In this document: positions 27,916 through 36,915 of the stretch, piece by piece
Position numbering within the stretch: position 1 is the first letter of the stretch
How the letters are laid out: each line of letters opens with the position of its first letter
DNA from: RGIG3002 sp964449325
Lineage (GTDB): Bacteria; Bacillota; Clostridia; Lachnospirales; Lachnospiraceae
DNA: 64,000 nucleotides
Direction: 5' to 3'
Assembly: GCA_964449325.1 (NCBI GenBank)
Contig: CAYUYJ010000013.1
Location: 1 to 64,000, forward strand
Program-made: the position numbers and the translations under genes
The notes under the pieces: generated by a model
Seen by the model: only the letters and a program-made list of their open reading frames with translations
What the model was told of the DNA's origin: nothing
Database searches by the model: none

Positions 27916-28878
27916 TTAGCCTTTGATACCGCCCTGATAGGTTATACCCTCTACCAGATAATCTTCACCATAGAGGAACACCAAAAGGCTTGGCACCATA
28001 TATATTGTTGCAACGGCGAAAGCAAGTCCGATTTCACCGGCATTTATTTTCGATAAAAATACGGATAAGGGATGCATTTCTGCATCGGATAATAAAATCA
28101 GCGGCTGCTCTACCATATTCCAATAATCAATAAAAATTAAAATTGCAACGGAACAGATAGCGCCTTTACAAAGCGGCATACAAATCTGCCTGAACACCTG
28201 CCATTCTCCGGCACCGTCTATCTTCGCCGCTTCGATAACCGATACGGGAATACGACGCATGAATTTTGTAAGCAGATATACCGCAAACGGAGAAAAAATA
28301 CCCGGCAGCCAGATTGCCCACCTTGTATCGACCAGATGCAACCAGTTTGATACAAGATAATTCGGCACCAGCGTAACCTGATAAGGCATCAGTGTCAAAA
28401 TAATATAACTAAAAAAAATGATTTCCTTTATTCTTCCGCGAAATCTGGTAAAACTGTATGCTGCCAGTGAAGCGGTTCCCAACTGAAACACTACAATCGG
28501 CACAACATAAATAACCGAATTCCAAAATTTTAATAAATATTCGGGACTTTTAAAAAGCACCGTAATGTACTGACTAAAGGATACCATATCCGGTATAAAT
28601 TTCAAATTTACTTTTTCCGAAATATAAACCTTTCCTCCCGTATCCGTCGTTGCAAATACGGTACCGTAATTGGATGAAATTTCCGATGCCGACATAAACG
28701 AATTGGTTATTGTCAAAATAATCGGCAAAAGAAAACATATTGCAAAAATTGCCGTTAAAACCGTCAGCACCGTAATACATACATCATGCTTCCATTTCCT
28801 TTTTCGGGAAAGCTTTTTCTTTTTCACAGTGGGCACAGCAAGTTGTGGTGCCTGTAGCGTTTTTTGTTTCCTGCTCAT
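27916..28878 (-). CDS. Carbohydrate ABC permease, MalG type
   Basis: A 320-residue permease with six predicted helices and the EAA loop EAAKIDGAGEWQVFRQICMP (about 210-230) that docks the ATPase. The N-terminus is basic with a helix at about 33-55. It overlaps the upstream permease by four bases (ATGA). No ATPase is encoded in the cluster, so it probably uses a shared MsmX-type ATPase from elsewhere, as seen for many Firmicutes sugar importers. Confidence 0.9.
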   Translation of the reverse strand: MSRKQKTLQAPQLAVPTVKKKKLSRKRKWKHDVCITVLTVLTAIFAICFLLPIILTITNSFMSASEISSNYGTVFATTDTGGKVYISEKVNLKFIPDMVSFSQYITVLFKSPEYLLKFWNSVIYVVPIVVFQLGTASLAAYSFTRFRGRIKEIIFFSYIILTLMPYQVTLVPNYLVSNWLHLVDTRWAIWLPGIFSPFAVYLLTKFMRRIPVSVIEAAKIDGAGEWQVFRQICMPLCKGAICSVAILIFIDYWNMVEQPLILLSDAEMHPLSVFLSKINAGEIGLAFAVATIYMVPSLLVFLYGEDYLVEGITYQGGIKG

Positions 28879-29810
28879 CCTTCCACATCCTTTCCGAAAT
28901 GATTCTCCGTCACAAACAGGATGCCAATGATAACAATCATAACGAGTGACATCACAATCGCTGCCGCAGATAATTTCTGGTAATCAAGATTACGGAAGGT
29001 ATTATTCATAAAATGCTGAAGCATGTATATGGAGTCAAAGGGGTAGTCTCCCGACAAGAGATAAATTTCCCGAAACACCTTAAAGGAATTAATCAGGGAC
29101 AAAATCGTAACGAACAATGTGGTGGAAGATAAATACCTGATTTTAATATGTATGAAAATCTGCCACCTTGAAGCACTTTCCAGTCTTGCTACTTCTATCA
29201 GGTCTTTCGGTATGCTTCCGATTGCCGCCATAAATAAAATCATATTATATCCCAGATTTTTCCAAAGAAACAACAGGATAACCACAACCTGTCCGTACCC
29301 GGATTTCAGCCAGTCTATCTTTTCCACGCCGAAATTAGCAAGAAAATCGTTTACTACACCATTATAGTGAAACAATACCTGCCAGATTAACACGATGGAA
29401 GCTACCGGAACCATCATAGGACTTAAAAAGAAAGAACGGAACTGACTCCGAAAGGGAATTTTACAGTCCAATGCTGCTGCCAGTACCAAAGACAACACAA
29501 CTGCAAGCGGCACCGCGACAGCGGAAAATTTCAATGTATTCAAAGCAGCAAGTCGAAAAGAAGAATTACCGAGCACATTTTTAAAATTGTCTAAAAAAAC
29601 AAAATTGTGACTGATTGGATTGTCCACCACCGCATAATAAATGACTACAAAAAAGGGCAGGATAAAAAAGAGTAAAACGCCAATTAGGCTTGGCGCTAAA
29701 TATAGCGCCGAGCCTGCTCTTTCTTTCCATACTCTTTTTTTGTTCACATGACCTTTCTTTGGTCTGATTTTCTTTGCGGACACGTCATCCTTTTGCCTTA
29801 TCTTCTTCAA
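28875..29810 (-). CDS. Carbohydrate ABC permease, MalF/UgpA type
   Basis: A 311-residue permease with six helices after a strongly basic N-terminal 25 residues. The EAA-like loop reads EVARLESASRWQIFIHIKI (about 205-225). It pairs with the MalG-type permease that it overlaps by four bases. The pair would form the channel served by one or both giant solute-binding proteins of the operon. Confidence 0.9.
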   Translation of the reverse strand: MKKIRQKDDVSAKKIRPKKGHVNKKRVWKERAGSALYLAPSLIGVLLFFILPFFVVIYYAVVDNPISHNFVFLDNFKNVLGNSSFRLAALNTLKFSAVAVPLAVVLSLVLAAALDCKIPFRSQFRSFFLSPMMVPVASIVLIWQVLFHYNGVVNDFLANFGVEKIDWLKSGYGQVVVILLFLWKNLGYNMILFMAAIGSIPKDLIEVARLESASRWQIFIHIKIRYLSSTTLFVTILSLINSFKVFREIYLLSGDYPFDSIYMLQHFMNNTFRNLDYQKLSAAAIVMSLVMIVIIGILFVTENHFGKDVEG

Positions 29811-29835
29811 GCAAATCCTCTTTTCCGTTTTTTAT

Positions 29836-32061
29836 TTATCTGTTTTCATTCACATAAATCTTTACACGACTTTGAATAATATCAGCTACATCCTTGGCAG
29901 TCTTTTGTCCTTCAAAATAAGCAGCCGCTTCTTCTGTAATAATATTACCGATTTCTTCATTGTAGCCGGCAACTCCATCCACGCTGTCAATCAATGCTTT
30001 TACAGCATCTACCTCTTCCTGTGTCGCAGCGTAAATCTCTACTTCAAAATCATCATAGTTCCAAGTGGTTTTTGGCTGTTCAATCTTTTGCCCGTTTTCA
30101 TCCTCGGTATACTCCGGTGTCATGTCTTTTTCAAACTTAGCATCCAATGCGGATTTCAGTACCGGGAAATACCATTCTATGTCTTCTTTTTGGTATTCCT
30201 CCGTTAAGAAGCTTTTCAAGAATTCCCATGCCCCTTCTTTATTTTCTGCTTTGGCATTGATTCCCAAAGCACCTGTTACATTGATATAAGAACCGGTTCC
30301 TCCGTTAGACGGAAATCCGATAAAGGTAACAGGTTCTCCGAATATCTTCGCATACATCTGATAAGACTGCATATCGGAAATGGCAATTTCCTGCAGTAAA
30401 AGTTTACCGCCTTGAATTTTGGAAGGAACGCTTTCATCATCCTCATTATACTCTACTTCCTTCGGAAACTGATTGGCAAACTCCAATATTTTTTCAAAAT
30501 AACCGTCATCAAACGAACATTCACCCGTTTCCCAGTTAATAAAGCTATCCAGCGACATATGGCACATATAGTACAAAATAGTTTCTTTGGAACAATAATT
30601 AAACAATTCTGTTCCTTCCGGCTTTGAATTCATAAGCGCCATCACGTCATCTATCGTCCAGCCTTGTTTTTCACCTACGTCCGAGGTTTTTCCCATAACG
30701 GTAAGAATTGTAAAGGACGGAACAAGTCCATAAAGTTTACCGCCGACTTCATAGGCGCTAAACACATTTTCCACATAATCCTCGCGCTTTAAGTCCCTTT
30801 CCACATAAGGGGTCAAATCTTCCAAAATACCTTTTGCAATATACATATCCGTACTGCCAAAAGATAAATCAATGATATCCGGTCCATTTCCCGAGACCAC
30901 CTCATTATTCATCTGTGTCATTCCGACTTCCCAATCATCCTCAGAATATTCTTTTACTTCTATTCGATATTTTTCATTCGTTTTATTAAAATTAATCACA
31001 TTTTTCTTTACGTTGGAATCCAGATACAACGCGCCTAATGTAATTGTCTCTTTCTGCGTAATCTCTGATGCCGCTTTCTTTGTCAGATAAATAAATTCTG
31101 TCTTCGCTTCTTCTTCATCCCAGTTTTGAGAAATCGCCAGAATTCTTCCATCCTCCAGCATTGCAATAGTACGGACATCATCTCCGTTAATATCACAATT
31201 CACCCAGTTCAGAAGTTCTTCATTAGATTCTGTTTCCATATTGTAAGAAAATACACCGTTTCCGTTGCTTCCAATAATCGTATTTTCCTCTCCTGCCGTA
31301 AATCCGTTATAAACATCCGGGAGATTCTGATAGGTTTTCCCTAATTTTTTTGTTTCTGCATCAATTTCCGCAAGTACCGTGTTTCCTTCATTTCCCCAAT
31401 AAGTAACGGCAACCTTTCCGTTTGGCAATGTAAACATGGAATTCAGCCAACTCTCTGTTGTCAACCGGCCAGTCTGTTTTCCATCCTTATCCAGAATCCG
31501 GACTTCATTATCCCCTATTGCCAAATAAATATTTCCGTCACTGTCTGCAGCCAGATACTGAATATAAAAGGATTCCATCTCTTTTCCCATTTCTGTGATA
31601 TCCTGACTTTGCAGTTCTGAACCATCCTGCGCATAACGCTTCAGAAAATAGTTTTCTGTAATTTCTTCTTCCCCTTCACTTGTATTTAAAACCGTCAGAA
31701 AATTTCCTTCTTCATCAATATATAAACAATTTATATAGCTGTTTTGTTCTACCTCAATCGGAAGCACCGTCGCCTGTGTCTCTCCGATTTTTAAACTTTT
31801 TACTTCCTGTTTAAACGTATCGGTTTCTTCATTATAATTACCCTCCACATAATAAACCGTACCGTTTTTTATTATCATGGTACCTATATCACCGACATCT
31901 ACACTTTGATATTCTGCCGTATAAACAAAATCTTTTCCCTTTTCTTCTTTTCCTGTCTTTGATGTGCCGTCTTCTTTTCCCCCACAGCCTGCAAGGGAAC
32001 CGATACATCCCACAGACAATAAAAGACAAAGCAGTTTTTTGCAAATACTTTTCTTTTTCAT
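29836..32061 (-). CDS. Giant solute-binding lipoprotein of a sugar ABC importer (copy 2)
   Basis: A 741-residue lipoprotein; lipobox SLAGC with Cys26. About residues 45-330 form a beta-rich, propeller-like region; about 335-741 is a family 1 solute-binding domain (TLGALYLDSNVKKNVINFNKT, DIIDLSFGSTDMYIAKGILE, NWETGECSFDDG). It is the first gene of the operon and the paralogue of the lipoprotein at 22304-24772, with matching C-terminal ends. GGAGG lies seven bases before the ATG. Two divergent binding proteins around one permease pair suggest two ligands or a division of labour. Confidence 0.86.
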   Translation of the reverse strand: MKKKSICKKLLCLLLSVGCIGSLAGCGGKEDGTSKTGKEEKGKDFVYTAEYQSVDVGDIGTMIIKNGTVYYVEGNYNEETDTFKQEVKSLKIGETQATVLPIEVEQNSYINCLYIDEEGNFLTVLNTSEGEEEITENYFLKRYAQDGSELQSQDITEMGKEMESFYIQYLAADSDGNIYLAIGDNEVRILDKDGKQTGRLTTESWLNSMFTLPNGKVAVTYWGNEGNTVLAEIDAETKKLGKTYQNLPDVYNGFTAGEENTIIGSNGNGVFSYNMETESNEELLNWVNCDINGDDVRTIAMLEDGRILAISQNWDEEEAKTEFIYLTKKAASEITQKETITLGALYLDSNVKKNVINFNKTNEKYRIEVKEYSEDDWEVGMTQMNNEVVSGNGPDIIDLSFGSTDMYIAKGILEDLTPYVERDLKREDYVENVFSAYEVGGKLYGLVPSFTILTVMGKTSDVGEKQGWTIDDVMALMNSKPEGTELFNYCSKETILYYMCHMSLDSFINWETGECSFDDGYFEKILEFANQFPKEVEYNEDDESVPSKIQGGKLLLQEIAISDMQSYQMYAKIFGEPVTFIGFPSNGGTGSYINVTGALGINAKAENKEGAWEFLKSFLTEEYQKEDIEWYFPVLKSALDAKFEKDMTPEYTEDENGQKIEQPKTTWNYDDFEVEIYAATQEEVDAVKALIDSVDGVAGYNEEIGNIITEEAAAYFEGQKTAKDVADIIQSRVKIYVNENR

Positions 32062-32187
32062 AATTTCCTCCCTTTTGCTTTCAATATACTCATGTTTTCA
32101 TTGTATACCATATTCACAAAAGTTTCATCTTAAGAATTTATGAAGTCCTTATTGCAAGTGTGGTCCGGCTTTGCCGACTGCCATAAC

Positions 32188-32213
32188 AAAAAAGAGACGT
32201 ATTTCTACGTCTC
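32188..32213 (-). terminator. Terminator of the HD-GYP gene
   Basis: Perfect 8-bp stem GAGACGTA / TACGTCTC with a GAAA loop on the minus strand, followed by six T. The stem begins at the stop codon. Confidence 0.9.
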
Positions 32214-32964
32214 ATCCTGCACATCTTATTTCTTCTTTTCTTCCCAAAAATGCATCCACAAGAACCGGATCAAAATGGGTTCCCGAAGAATCACGGATTA
32301 TCTGAAATGCCTTCTCATAAGAATAAGCTTCTTTATAGCATCTCTCAGAGGTCAGTGCATCAAATACATCCGCAACTGCCATAATTCTGGCACATAACGG
32401 AATCTCCTCACCGGAAATTCCATTCGGATAACCGCTTCCGTCCCACTTTTCATGATGGCACAATGCCATATCGTAGGCCAAATGCAGATAATCCTCCTCG
32501 CTCACTTCGCATAGCACTGATTCCAGCATTTCTCTTCCGACACGAGGATGCTCTTTGATTTTTTCAAACTCTTCCTCCGTCAGCTTTCCGGGCTTGTTCA
32601 ATATAGTATCAGATACAGCAATTTTCCCTACATCATGGAGCGGTGCCGCATTGCTTATCTTCTCCACATACTCTTCATCAACGCCGTACATTCCCCGCTC
32701 TTTTAATTCACTTGCCAAAATTCTCACATAAGTACTGGTTCTCTTTACATGTTTACCGGTACAATCGTCCCGTTTCTCAATCATATCGGCAAAACTTAAG
32801 ATTACCTTTTTCTGAATGTCATCCAATTGCTTATCCATTTCATCCAGTCTGTCCTTCATCCGCTTGGAGTATTGGCGTCTTTCATATACAAGCAATACAT
32901 ACAACTCCACAACAATTGCAAGCAACAATACGATTGTAAGCGCTTTCAAAATTGTGTAAATCAT
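32212..32964 (-). CDS. Membrane-anchored HD-GYP phosphohydrolase
   Basis: A 250-residue protein with one N-terminal helix (about 8-27), a short coiled linker and an HD-GYP domain (about 55-245). Metal and signature residues are visible: HDVGKIAV, the downstream KEHPRVG, CHHEKWDGSGYPNGISG (GYP box), and AVADVFDALTSERCYK. HD-GYP enzymes degrade cyclic di-GMP or related cyclic dinucleotides; activity here is inferred. No sensory domain is attached, so regulation would come from the membrane segment or a partner. Confidence 0.9.
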   Translation of the reverse strand: MIYTILKALTIVLLLAIVVELYVLLVYERRQYSKRMKDRLDEMDKQLDDIQKKVILSFADMIEKRDDCTGKHVKRTSTYVRILASELKERGMYGVDEEYVEKISNAAPLHDVGKIAVSDTILNKPGKLTEEEFEKIKEHPRVGREMLESVLCEVSEEDYLHLAYDMALCHHEKWDGSGYPNGISGEEIPLCARIMAVADVFDALTSERCYKEAYSYEKAFQIIRDSSGTHFDPVLVDAFLGRKEEIRCAG

Positions 32965-33039
32965 CCCTTATATATCCCCTTCTTTTTGAAGTAATTTGAT
33001 TAAAATGCATTCCCCTCATGCATTCATGTTACAAACTAT

Positions 33040-33068
33040 ATGATATATAAAGAATGAAGAAATAGCAA
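33040..33068 (-). promoter_or_regulatory. Candidate promoter of the HD-GYP gene
   Basis: Minus strand TTGCTA, 17-base spacer, TATCAT, about 75 bases before the HD-GYP start. A perfect palindrome AATGCAT-N7-ATGCATT lies between it and the gene (33003-33023) and may be an operator. Confidence 0.5.
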
Positions 33069-33150
33069 GACTTATTTTACAAAAATTTTACATTTTGAGC
33101 TTTTTTTAACACTTTTTTTATTTTTTCGACACCATACAGCAGCCGAACCC

Positions 33151-33678
33151 CTATTGTATAGTTTCTATAATTCCTCTCGCAATTGCATCGGCTGTCTCAT
33201 AAAACTTCGTATCAAAAAGATAATTGTCGGTATCGGAGTTAATAAATCCGACTTCAACCAGCACAGTGGGAATTGACGTTCTCCTCAAAACTACAAGATT
33301 CTGCCGTTCATTAACCCCCTGATTGATAAAGCCGACCTGTTCTAACTGCGCATTAATATTTTCTGCCATCCGTCCTGCCACGCTATATCGATTGTATACC
33401 AGGCTTTCCACGCCGGAATACTGATTCGGATAAGGACTGGAATTACGATGAATCGACACTGCATAATCTGCTCCCGACTCATTAATCATTCTCGCTTTTT
33501 CAATAGGAAGGTCGTACACATCCTCTGTCCTTGTATACAAAACATTTACTCCTGAGCTTTGTAAAATATCACCGATTGCCAATGTCAGTCGAAGATTGTC
33601 ATCTTTTTCCATTCTTCCGTTATAGGTTGCACCCCAGTCGGCACCACCGTGTCCTGCATCTAAAATAACTGTTGCCAT
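33151..33678 (-). CDS. N-acetylmuramoyl-L-alanine amidase (Amidase_3)
   Basis: A 175-residue zinc amidase that cuts the bond between muramic acid and the stem peptide. Metal ligands are visible in ILDAGHGGAD (His), MEKDDNLRLTL (Glu region) and VSIHRNSS (His), with the catalytic Glu in VLVEVGFINSDTDN. There is no signal peptide and no wall-binding domain, so it resembles phage- or sporulation-type stand-alone catalytic domains. Its ATG lies exactly at the edge of the left island repeat; before the island arrived the racemase gene (now at 47473) would have been immediately upstream. Confidence 0.92.
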   Translation of the reverse strand: MATVILDAGHGGADWGATYNGRMEKDDNLRLTLAIGDILQSSGVNVLYTRTEDVYDLPIEKARMINESGADYAVSIHRNSSPYPNQYSGVESLVYNRYSVAGRMAENINAQLEQVGFINQGVNERQNLVVLRRTSIPTVLVEVGFINSDTDNYLFDTKFYETADAIARGIIETIQ

Positions 33679-33831
33679 TCTATACCTCTTGTTTTTTCCT
33701 TCTATGACAATATATGCAAAACACGAATGGTTGCTATTTCTCTTTTATCACCCGATAGATTTATTCAACAATTTTATCCACTAATGCTTCTATATGAATC
33801 TTCATGGTGTCCAGACATGGTATCGGACAAT
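33678..33831. repeat. Left direct repeat of the island (attachment-site-like)
   Basis: 154 bases that match 47389-47543 with five mismatches and one extra T in the right copy. The segment is the last 22 sense codons of the racemase gene plus about 80 downstream bases. In the racemase frame this copy still reads to the same stop (CLDTMKIHIEALVDKIVE), differing from the right copy by a silent GAT/GAC and one Arg/Lys change. The 8-mer TGCATCCT lies at its island edge and also 11 bases inside the right repeat. Confidence 0.9.
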
Positions 33832-35873
33832 GCATCCTTAATGGCAGTACGGGCTTCTGCAAGCTTTGTGCCCTTAGCCTCATTGTAGTTGCTGGCTATC
33901 AATGCGTTACTGGCATTCATTTCAGGCACAGTGCTTCCGGATGCTGTCTCACCAGCCGAAGCTGCAGCTTCAACTGTTGTTGTGGACATTTGATAAAAGG
34001 TATAGTTTGGAACTTCCTTGGTGTAGCAGTGATAGGTACGCTTGTAGTCATCCTCACAATAGCGGAACTGCATGTTAACAATGTACTGGTTACCACCCAT
34101 AGAAACAAATAAGTCTTCAGTGGTAGGAGTTCCCGCCATTGCTTCATACTTCTCGGCGTCAAGTCCTCCCTGTTTTATCTGAGCAAACGGGCCTTCGATA
34201 ACTTGCTGGAAAGTATAAGTCTTTTTGTCGCCAGTAGAGTATACAATCCAGTGGCAGCTCTCATTAGTTAACGGAACAGACTGCCCTCCTGCTCTGACAT
34301 TGACGTCCATAGCATAAGCAACGGAAAGCATACCGTTGTCATTAAGACTTGGTCCAAGCATATCTGTAGCTAGGTCGAAAGTTTTTGTCTCGTTCTCCAG
34401 TGCTTCAAAGAACTCCGCTTTGCTTAGCGTAATCTCCTGAGTAAAGCTACCTGTAGAATTGTGGATACCGTTTCCTGTACGAGTCTTTCCACTACTCTTT
34501 ATTTTATCTACATTTGTGGTAAAGCTGTTCTGTCCTAAGTGATAGGTTTTGATTTCCAGAGTCGCTGTGTCTGCTCCAAGACTATTGAACCAACTTTCCC
34601 ATAGAGCATAGTTCTCCTGTGCAATGCACAATTCTCCCACGTCATTGGAATAGTCCGGTTTTTCACTGGTGTAAACAATCTGGTCTTCACAGTAACCTGC
34701 ACTGTTAGGAATAGCATATTGAGCATTGATGTGCCAGTCAAAGTATCCGGTAGGAATCCCTGCGACTCCGGCTCCCCCAATAGTAACAATAGTACAACCA
34801 TTGATACCTTTTTCTGAGCCGCCGGCAGATAGAGTCTGCCATGCTGTCTGTGCCCAGAGAGAACGTGTTCCGGAACTAGGCAAGAATTTGATTGTGCCGG
34901 GTTTCCATGTGGTAGCGAAGAATCGCTTTACCCAACGATAAGGCCATGTATCGTAGTCGTTTGTTCCGCTGTCATAGCCACAGAGACTGGCGATTGCCTT
35001 GTCCGTAAGTGAAGTGACTGTTCCGCCATAAGCATTCAAATCTGTTGTCAGAAGTGCTTCGTAAGCGGTCTGTCCGCCAATACGTAGACACATGTCAGAT
35101 GGTGCTGCGAAGTAATTGGCACCATCGCCAACAACGACACCGCAGACTTCAATGACGATTACGACCGGGTGCGTGGAAGCGCTGCCGGAAGTAAGCTCGC
35201 TCTGCCACAGCTGGTAGAGCCCTTGATTGATTCCGTCAAGGGAAGCAAGTTCGGACATGAGGGCGTCGATGACGCCAGCCTCCGGCACAATGTAGAGGGA
35301 ACCGTCGTCACGAGCAGCAACGTTGACTCCATCCGGAGTATTCGTGTATATGCATTGCAAAACCTTTTCAGCAGTAGAACCGGCAGGCGCGGTGACGCAG
35401 GCATGTCCACGGTAATCTTCGGTAGCAAGGGAAGTTCCGTGTCCATAAACGAATGAGGCTCCCTGCGTAGCAACATAGTATTTGGCACCGTATTGCTGAA
35501 CAGCTAAGGCTTTGGAATCTATGTCGTTAGCGTAGACAACGTCTTCATTTGTGAGCTGTGCAAGTCCCATACGGAATACCAAGGCGTTGCTGCCATCACT
35601 GTCGGCGGCAGTGAATCCTGCCTTGGAGTTGGATTTATTCTTACCTCGTACGGAAGTATCATTGGCACCAGCTGTGGATGTGGAAGCATCAGCGGGGAGT
35701 GAGTCGGTTTCTTCGAGGAACGTAATATCGTTATTCATCTCTTCATTTTCTTGTTCTGCCTGTTTTTTACTCTCTTCCCAAGCTGGCTCTTGTCCTAAAG
35801 CATAAGCGGTAATACATGCTAAAACAAATATACAAGATAGTCCTATTGCGATTATTTTCTTTATATTCTTCAA
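33774..35873 (-). CDS. Large secreted protein of unknown function, C-terminus probably truncated
   Basis: A 699-residue frame with a signal peptide (helix ACITAYA near residue 24, likely cut there). No domain is recognised. Residues 35-85 are a low-complexity Glu/Ser/Thr linker; the rest is a mixed globular protein rich in Gly, Tyr and Trp (WPYRWVKRFFATTWKPG). TTG start with GGAG ten bases upstream. The final 19 residues are encoded inside the left repeat: they read the racemase tail in a shifted frame, so the natural C-terminus was lost when the element joined here. Base composition is richer in GC than the rest of the island. It lay directly downstream of the lipoprotein gene before IS66 inserted between them. 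Confidence 0.6.
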   Translation of the reverse strand: MKNIKKIIAIGLSCIFVLACITAYALGQEPAWEESKKQAEQENEEMNNDITFLEETDSLPADASTSTAGANDTSVRGKNKSNSKAGFTAADSDGSNALVFRMGLAQLTNEDVVYANDIDSKALAVQQYGAKYYVATQGASFVYGHGTSLATEDYRGHACVTAPAGSTAEKVLQCIYTNTPDGVNVAARDDGSLYIVPEAGVIDALMSELASLDGINQGLYQLWQSELTSGSASTHPVVIVIEVCGVVVGDGANYFAAPSDMCLRIGGQTAYEALLTTDLNAYGGTVTSLTDKAIASLCGYDSGTNDYDTWPYRWVKRFFATTWKPGTIKFLPSSGTRSLWAQTAWQTLSAGGSEKGINGCTIVTIGGAGVAGIPTGYFDWHINAQYAIPNSAGYCEDQIVYTSEKPDYSNDVGELCIAQENYALWESWFNSLGADTATLEIKTYHLGQNSFTTNVDKIKSSGKTRTGNGIHNSTGSFTQEITLSKAEFFEALENETKTFDLATDMLGPSLNDNGMLSVAYAMDVNVRAGGQSVPLTNESCHWIVYSTGDKKTYTFQQVIEGPFAQIKQGGLDAEKYEAMAGTPTTEDLFVSMGGNQYIVNMQFRYCEDDYKRTYHCYTKEVPNYTFYQMSTTTVEAAASAGETASGSTVPEMNASNALIASNYNEAKGTKLAEARTAIKDALSDTMSGHHEDSYRSISG

Positions 35874-36042
35874 TTTATTAGGCTCCTTTCGTTGAAAAAG
35901 GTAAGCGCTTAAATTTTGCCCGGATAGAATAATCCTCAGAAATCTTTCATAATGGAGTTAGTGTTGTAGTCTTTTGCTACGACTCGAAACTCAAGTGTTC
36001 TGTATGTTAGACACTTTTACTACGATTATGGAGGATTCTATT

Positions 36043-36462
36043 ATGGCAAGATTTCAAAGCCCTCGCCGTTCTGACGAAGAATGGTTCCAACTCATCAACG
36101 AATGCCGCAGAAGCGGCCTGTCAGATTCCTTATGGTGTAAGCAGCAGGCCATCCCTGTTTCTTCTTTTTTCTGTGCAGTGCGCAGATTACGGGAAAAGGC
36201 ATATGCGCTCCCGGAGCGTGAACGTTCCATTGATATCGTTTCGAATCCGCTTCCTTGTCAGGATGTGGTACGAATTGATATAGAACCGAATCCTTTAACA
36301 GTAAAGGAACCGGAATCTTTGCAGGTAATTCCTGCAACGCACCTTGACAATTCACATACAGTTGAAATAGAAGTTCACGGGATGAACATTCGTATCTTTA
36401 ATGGTGTTGACACAGGACTCCTTAAGACAGTCCTTTCTTCTTTGGGAGGTGCCGGATGCTAG
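36043..36462 (+). CDS. tnpA: IS66 accessory protein TnpA
   Basis: A 139-residue IS66 OrfA-type protein. The N-terminus has a helix-turn-helix-like segment (DEEWFQLINECRRSGLSDSL, then WCKQQAIPVSSFF). I start at MARFQSPRR because GGAGG lies eight bases upstream. TnpA is required for IS66 transposition in studied members although its biochemical role is not settled. It overlaps tnpB by seven bases. Confidence 0.9.
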   Translation: MARFQSPRRSDEEWFQLINECRRSGLSDSLWCKQQAIPVSSFFCAVRRLREKAYALPERERSIDIVSNPLPCQDVVRIDIEPNPLTVKEPESLQVIPATHLDNSHTVEIEVHGMNIRIFNGVDTGLLKTVLSSLGGAGC

Positions 36463-36815
36463 GTGATATCTCAGGAGTAAGGGAAATCTACATTGTGACA
36501 GGGTACACCGATATGAGAAAGTCTTTGGATGGATTATGTGCCATCATCGAAGAGCAGTTCTCTATGAGTGTGTCATCCAGTGCCCTTTATCTTTTTTGCG
36601 GGAAGAAATGTGACCGCATCAAGGCACTCCTTCGCGAGCCTGATGGAATGACTCTTTTGTATAAAAGGCTTTCCGTATCACAGGGAAGGTACCGTTGGCC
36701 CAGAAACAAATCCGAGGTAAGAAACCTTACCTGGCAGGAGTTTGACTGGCTGATGTCCGGTCTTGATATCGATCAACCCAAGGCAATCAAAGTGGATTAC
36801 AGTGCTGCTTCGTAG
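36456..36815 (+). CDS. tnpB: IS66 accessory protein TnpB
   Basis: A 119-residue protein of the IS66 Orf2 (TnpB) family; the block YIVTGYTDMRKSLDGLCAII and LFCGKKCDRIKALL are diagnostic, as is WPRNKSEVRNLTWQEFDWL near the end. It is unrelated to the RNA-guided TnpB nucleases of IS200/IS605. Overlap with tnpA indicates coupled translation. Confidence 0.93.
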   Translation: MLGDISGVREIYIVTGYTDMRKSLDGLCAIIEEQFSMSVSSSALYLFCGKKCDRIKALLREPDGMTLLYKRLSVSQGRYRWPRNKSEVRNLTWQEFDWLMSGLDIDQPKAIKVDYSAAS

Positions 36816-36915
36816 TGTCGAAAAGTACGATGTTTTCGGCATTTTAGGCTATCAAAAATTACTCAAAAGTGGTATAATAAAGACAGTTAAAACCACCGTT
36901 TTGAGGAGAAAAAAA

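Noticed and set aside
36456..36815. TnpB as an RNA-guided nuclease
   Set aside because: This is the unrelated IS66 TnpB (Orf2); no RuvC motifs or omega-RNA context.
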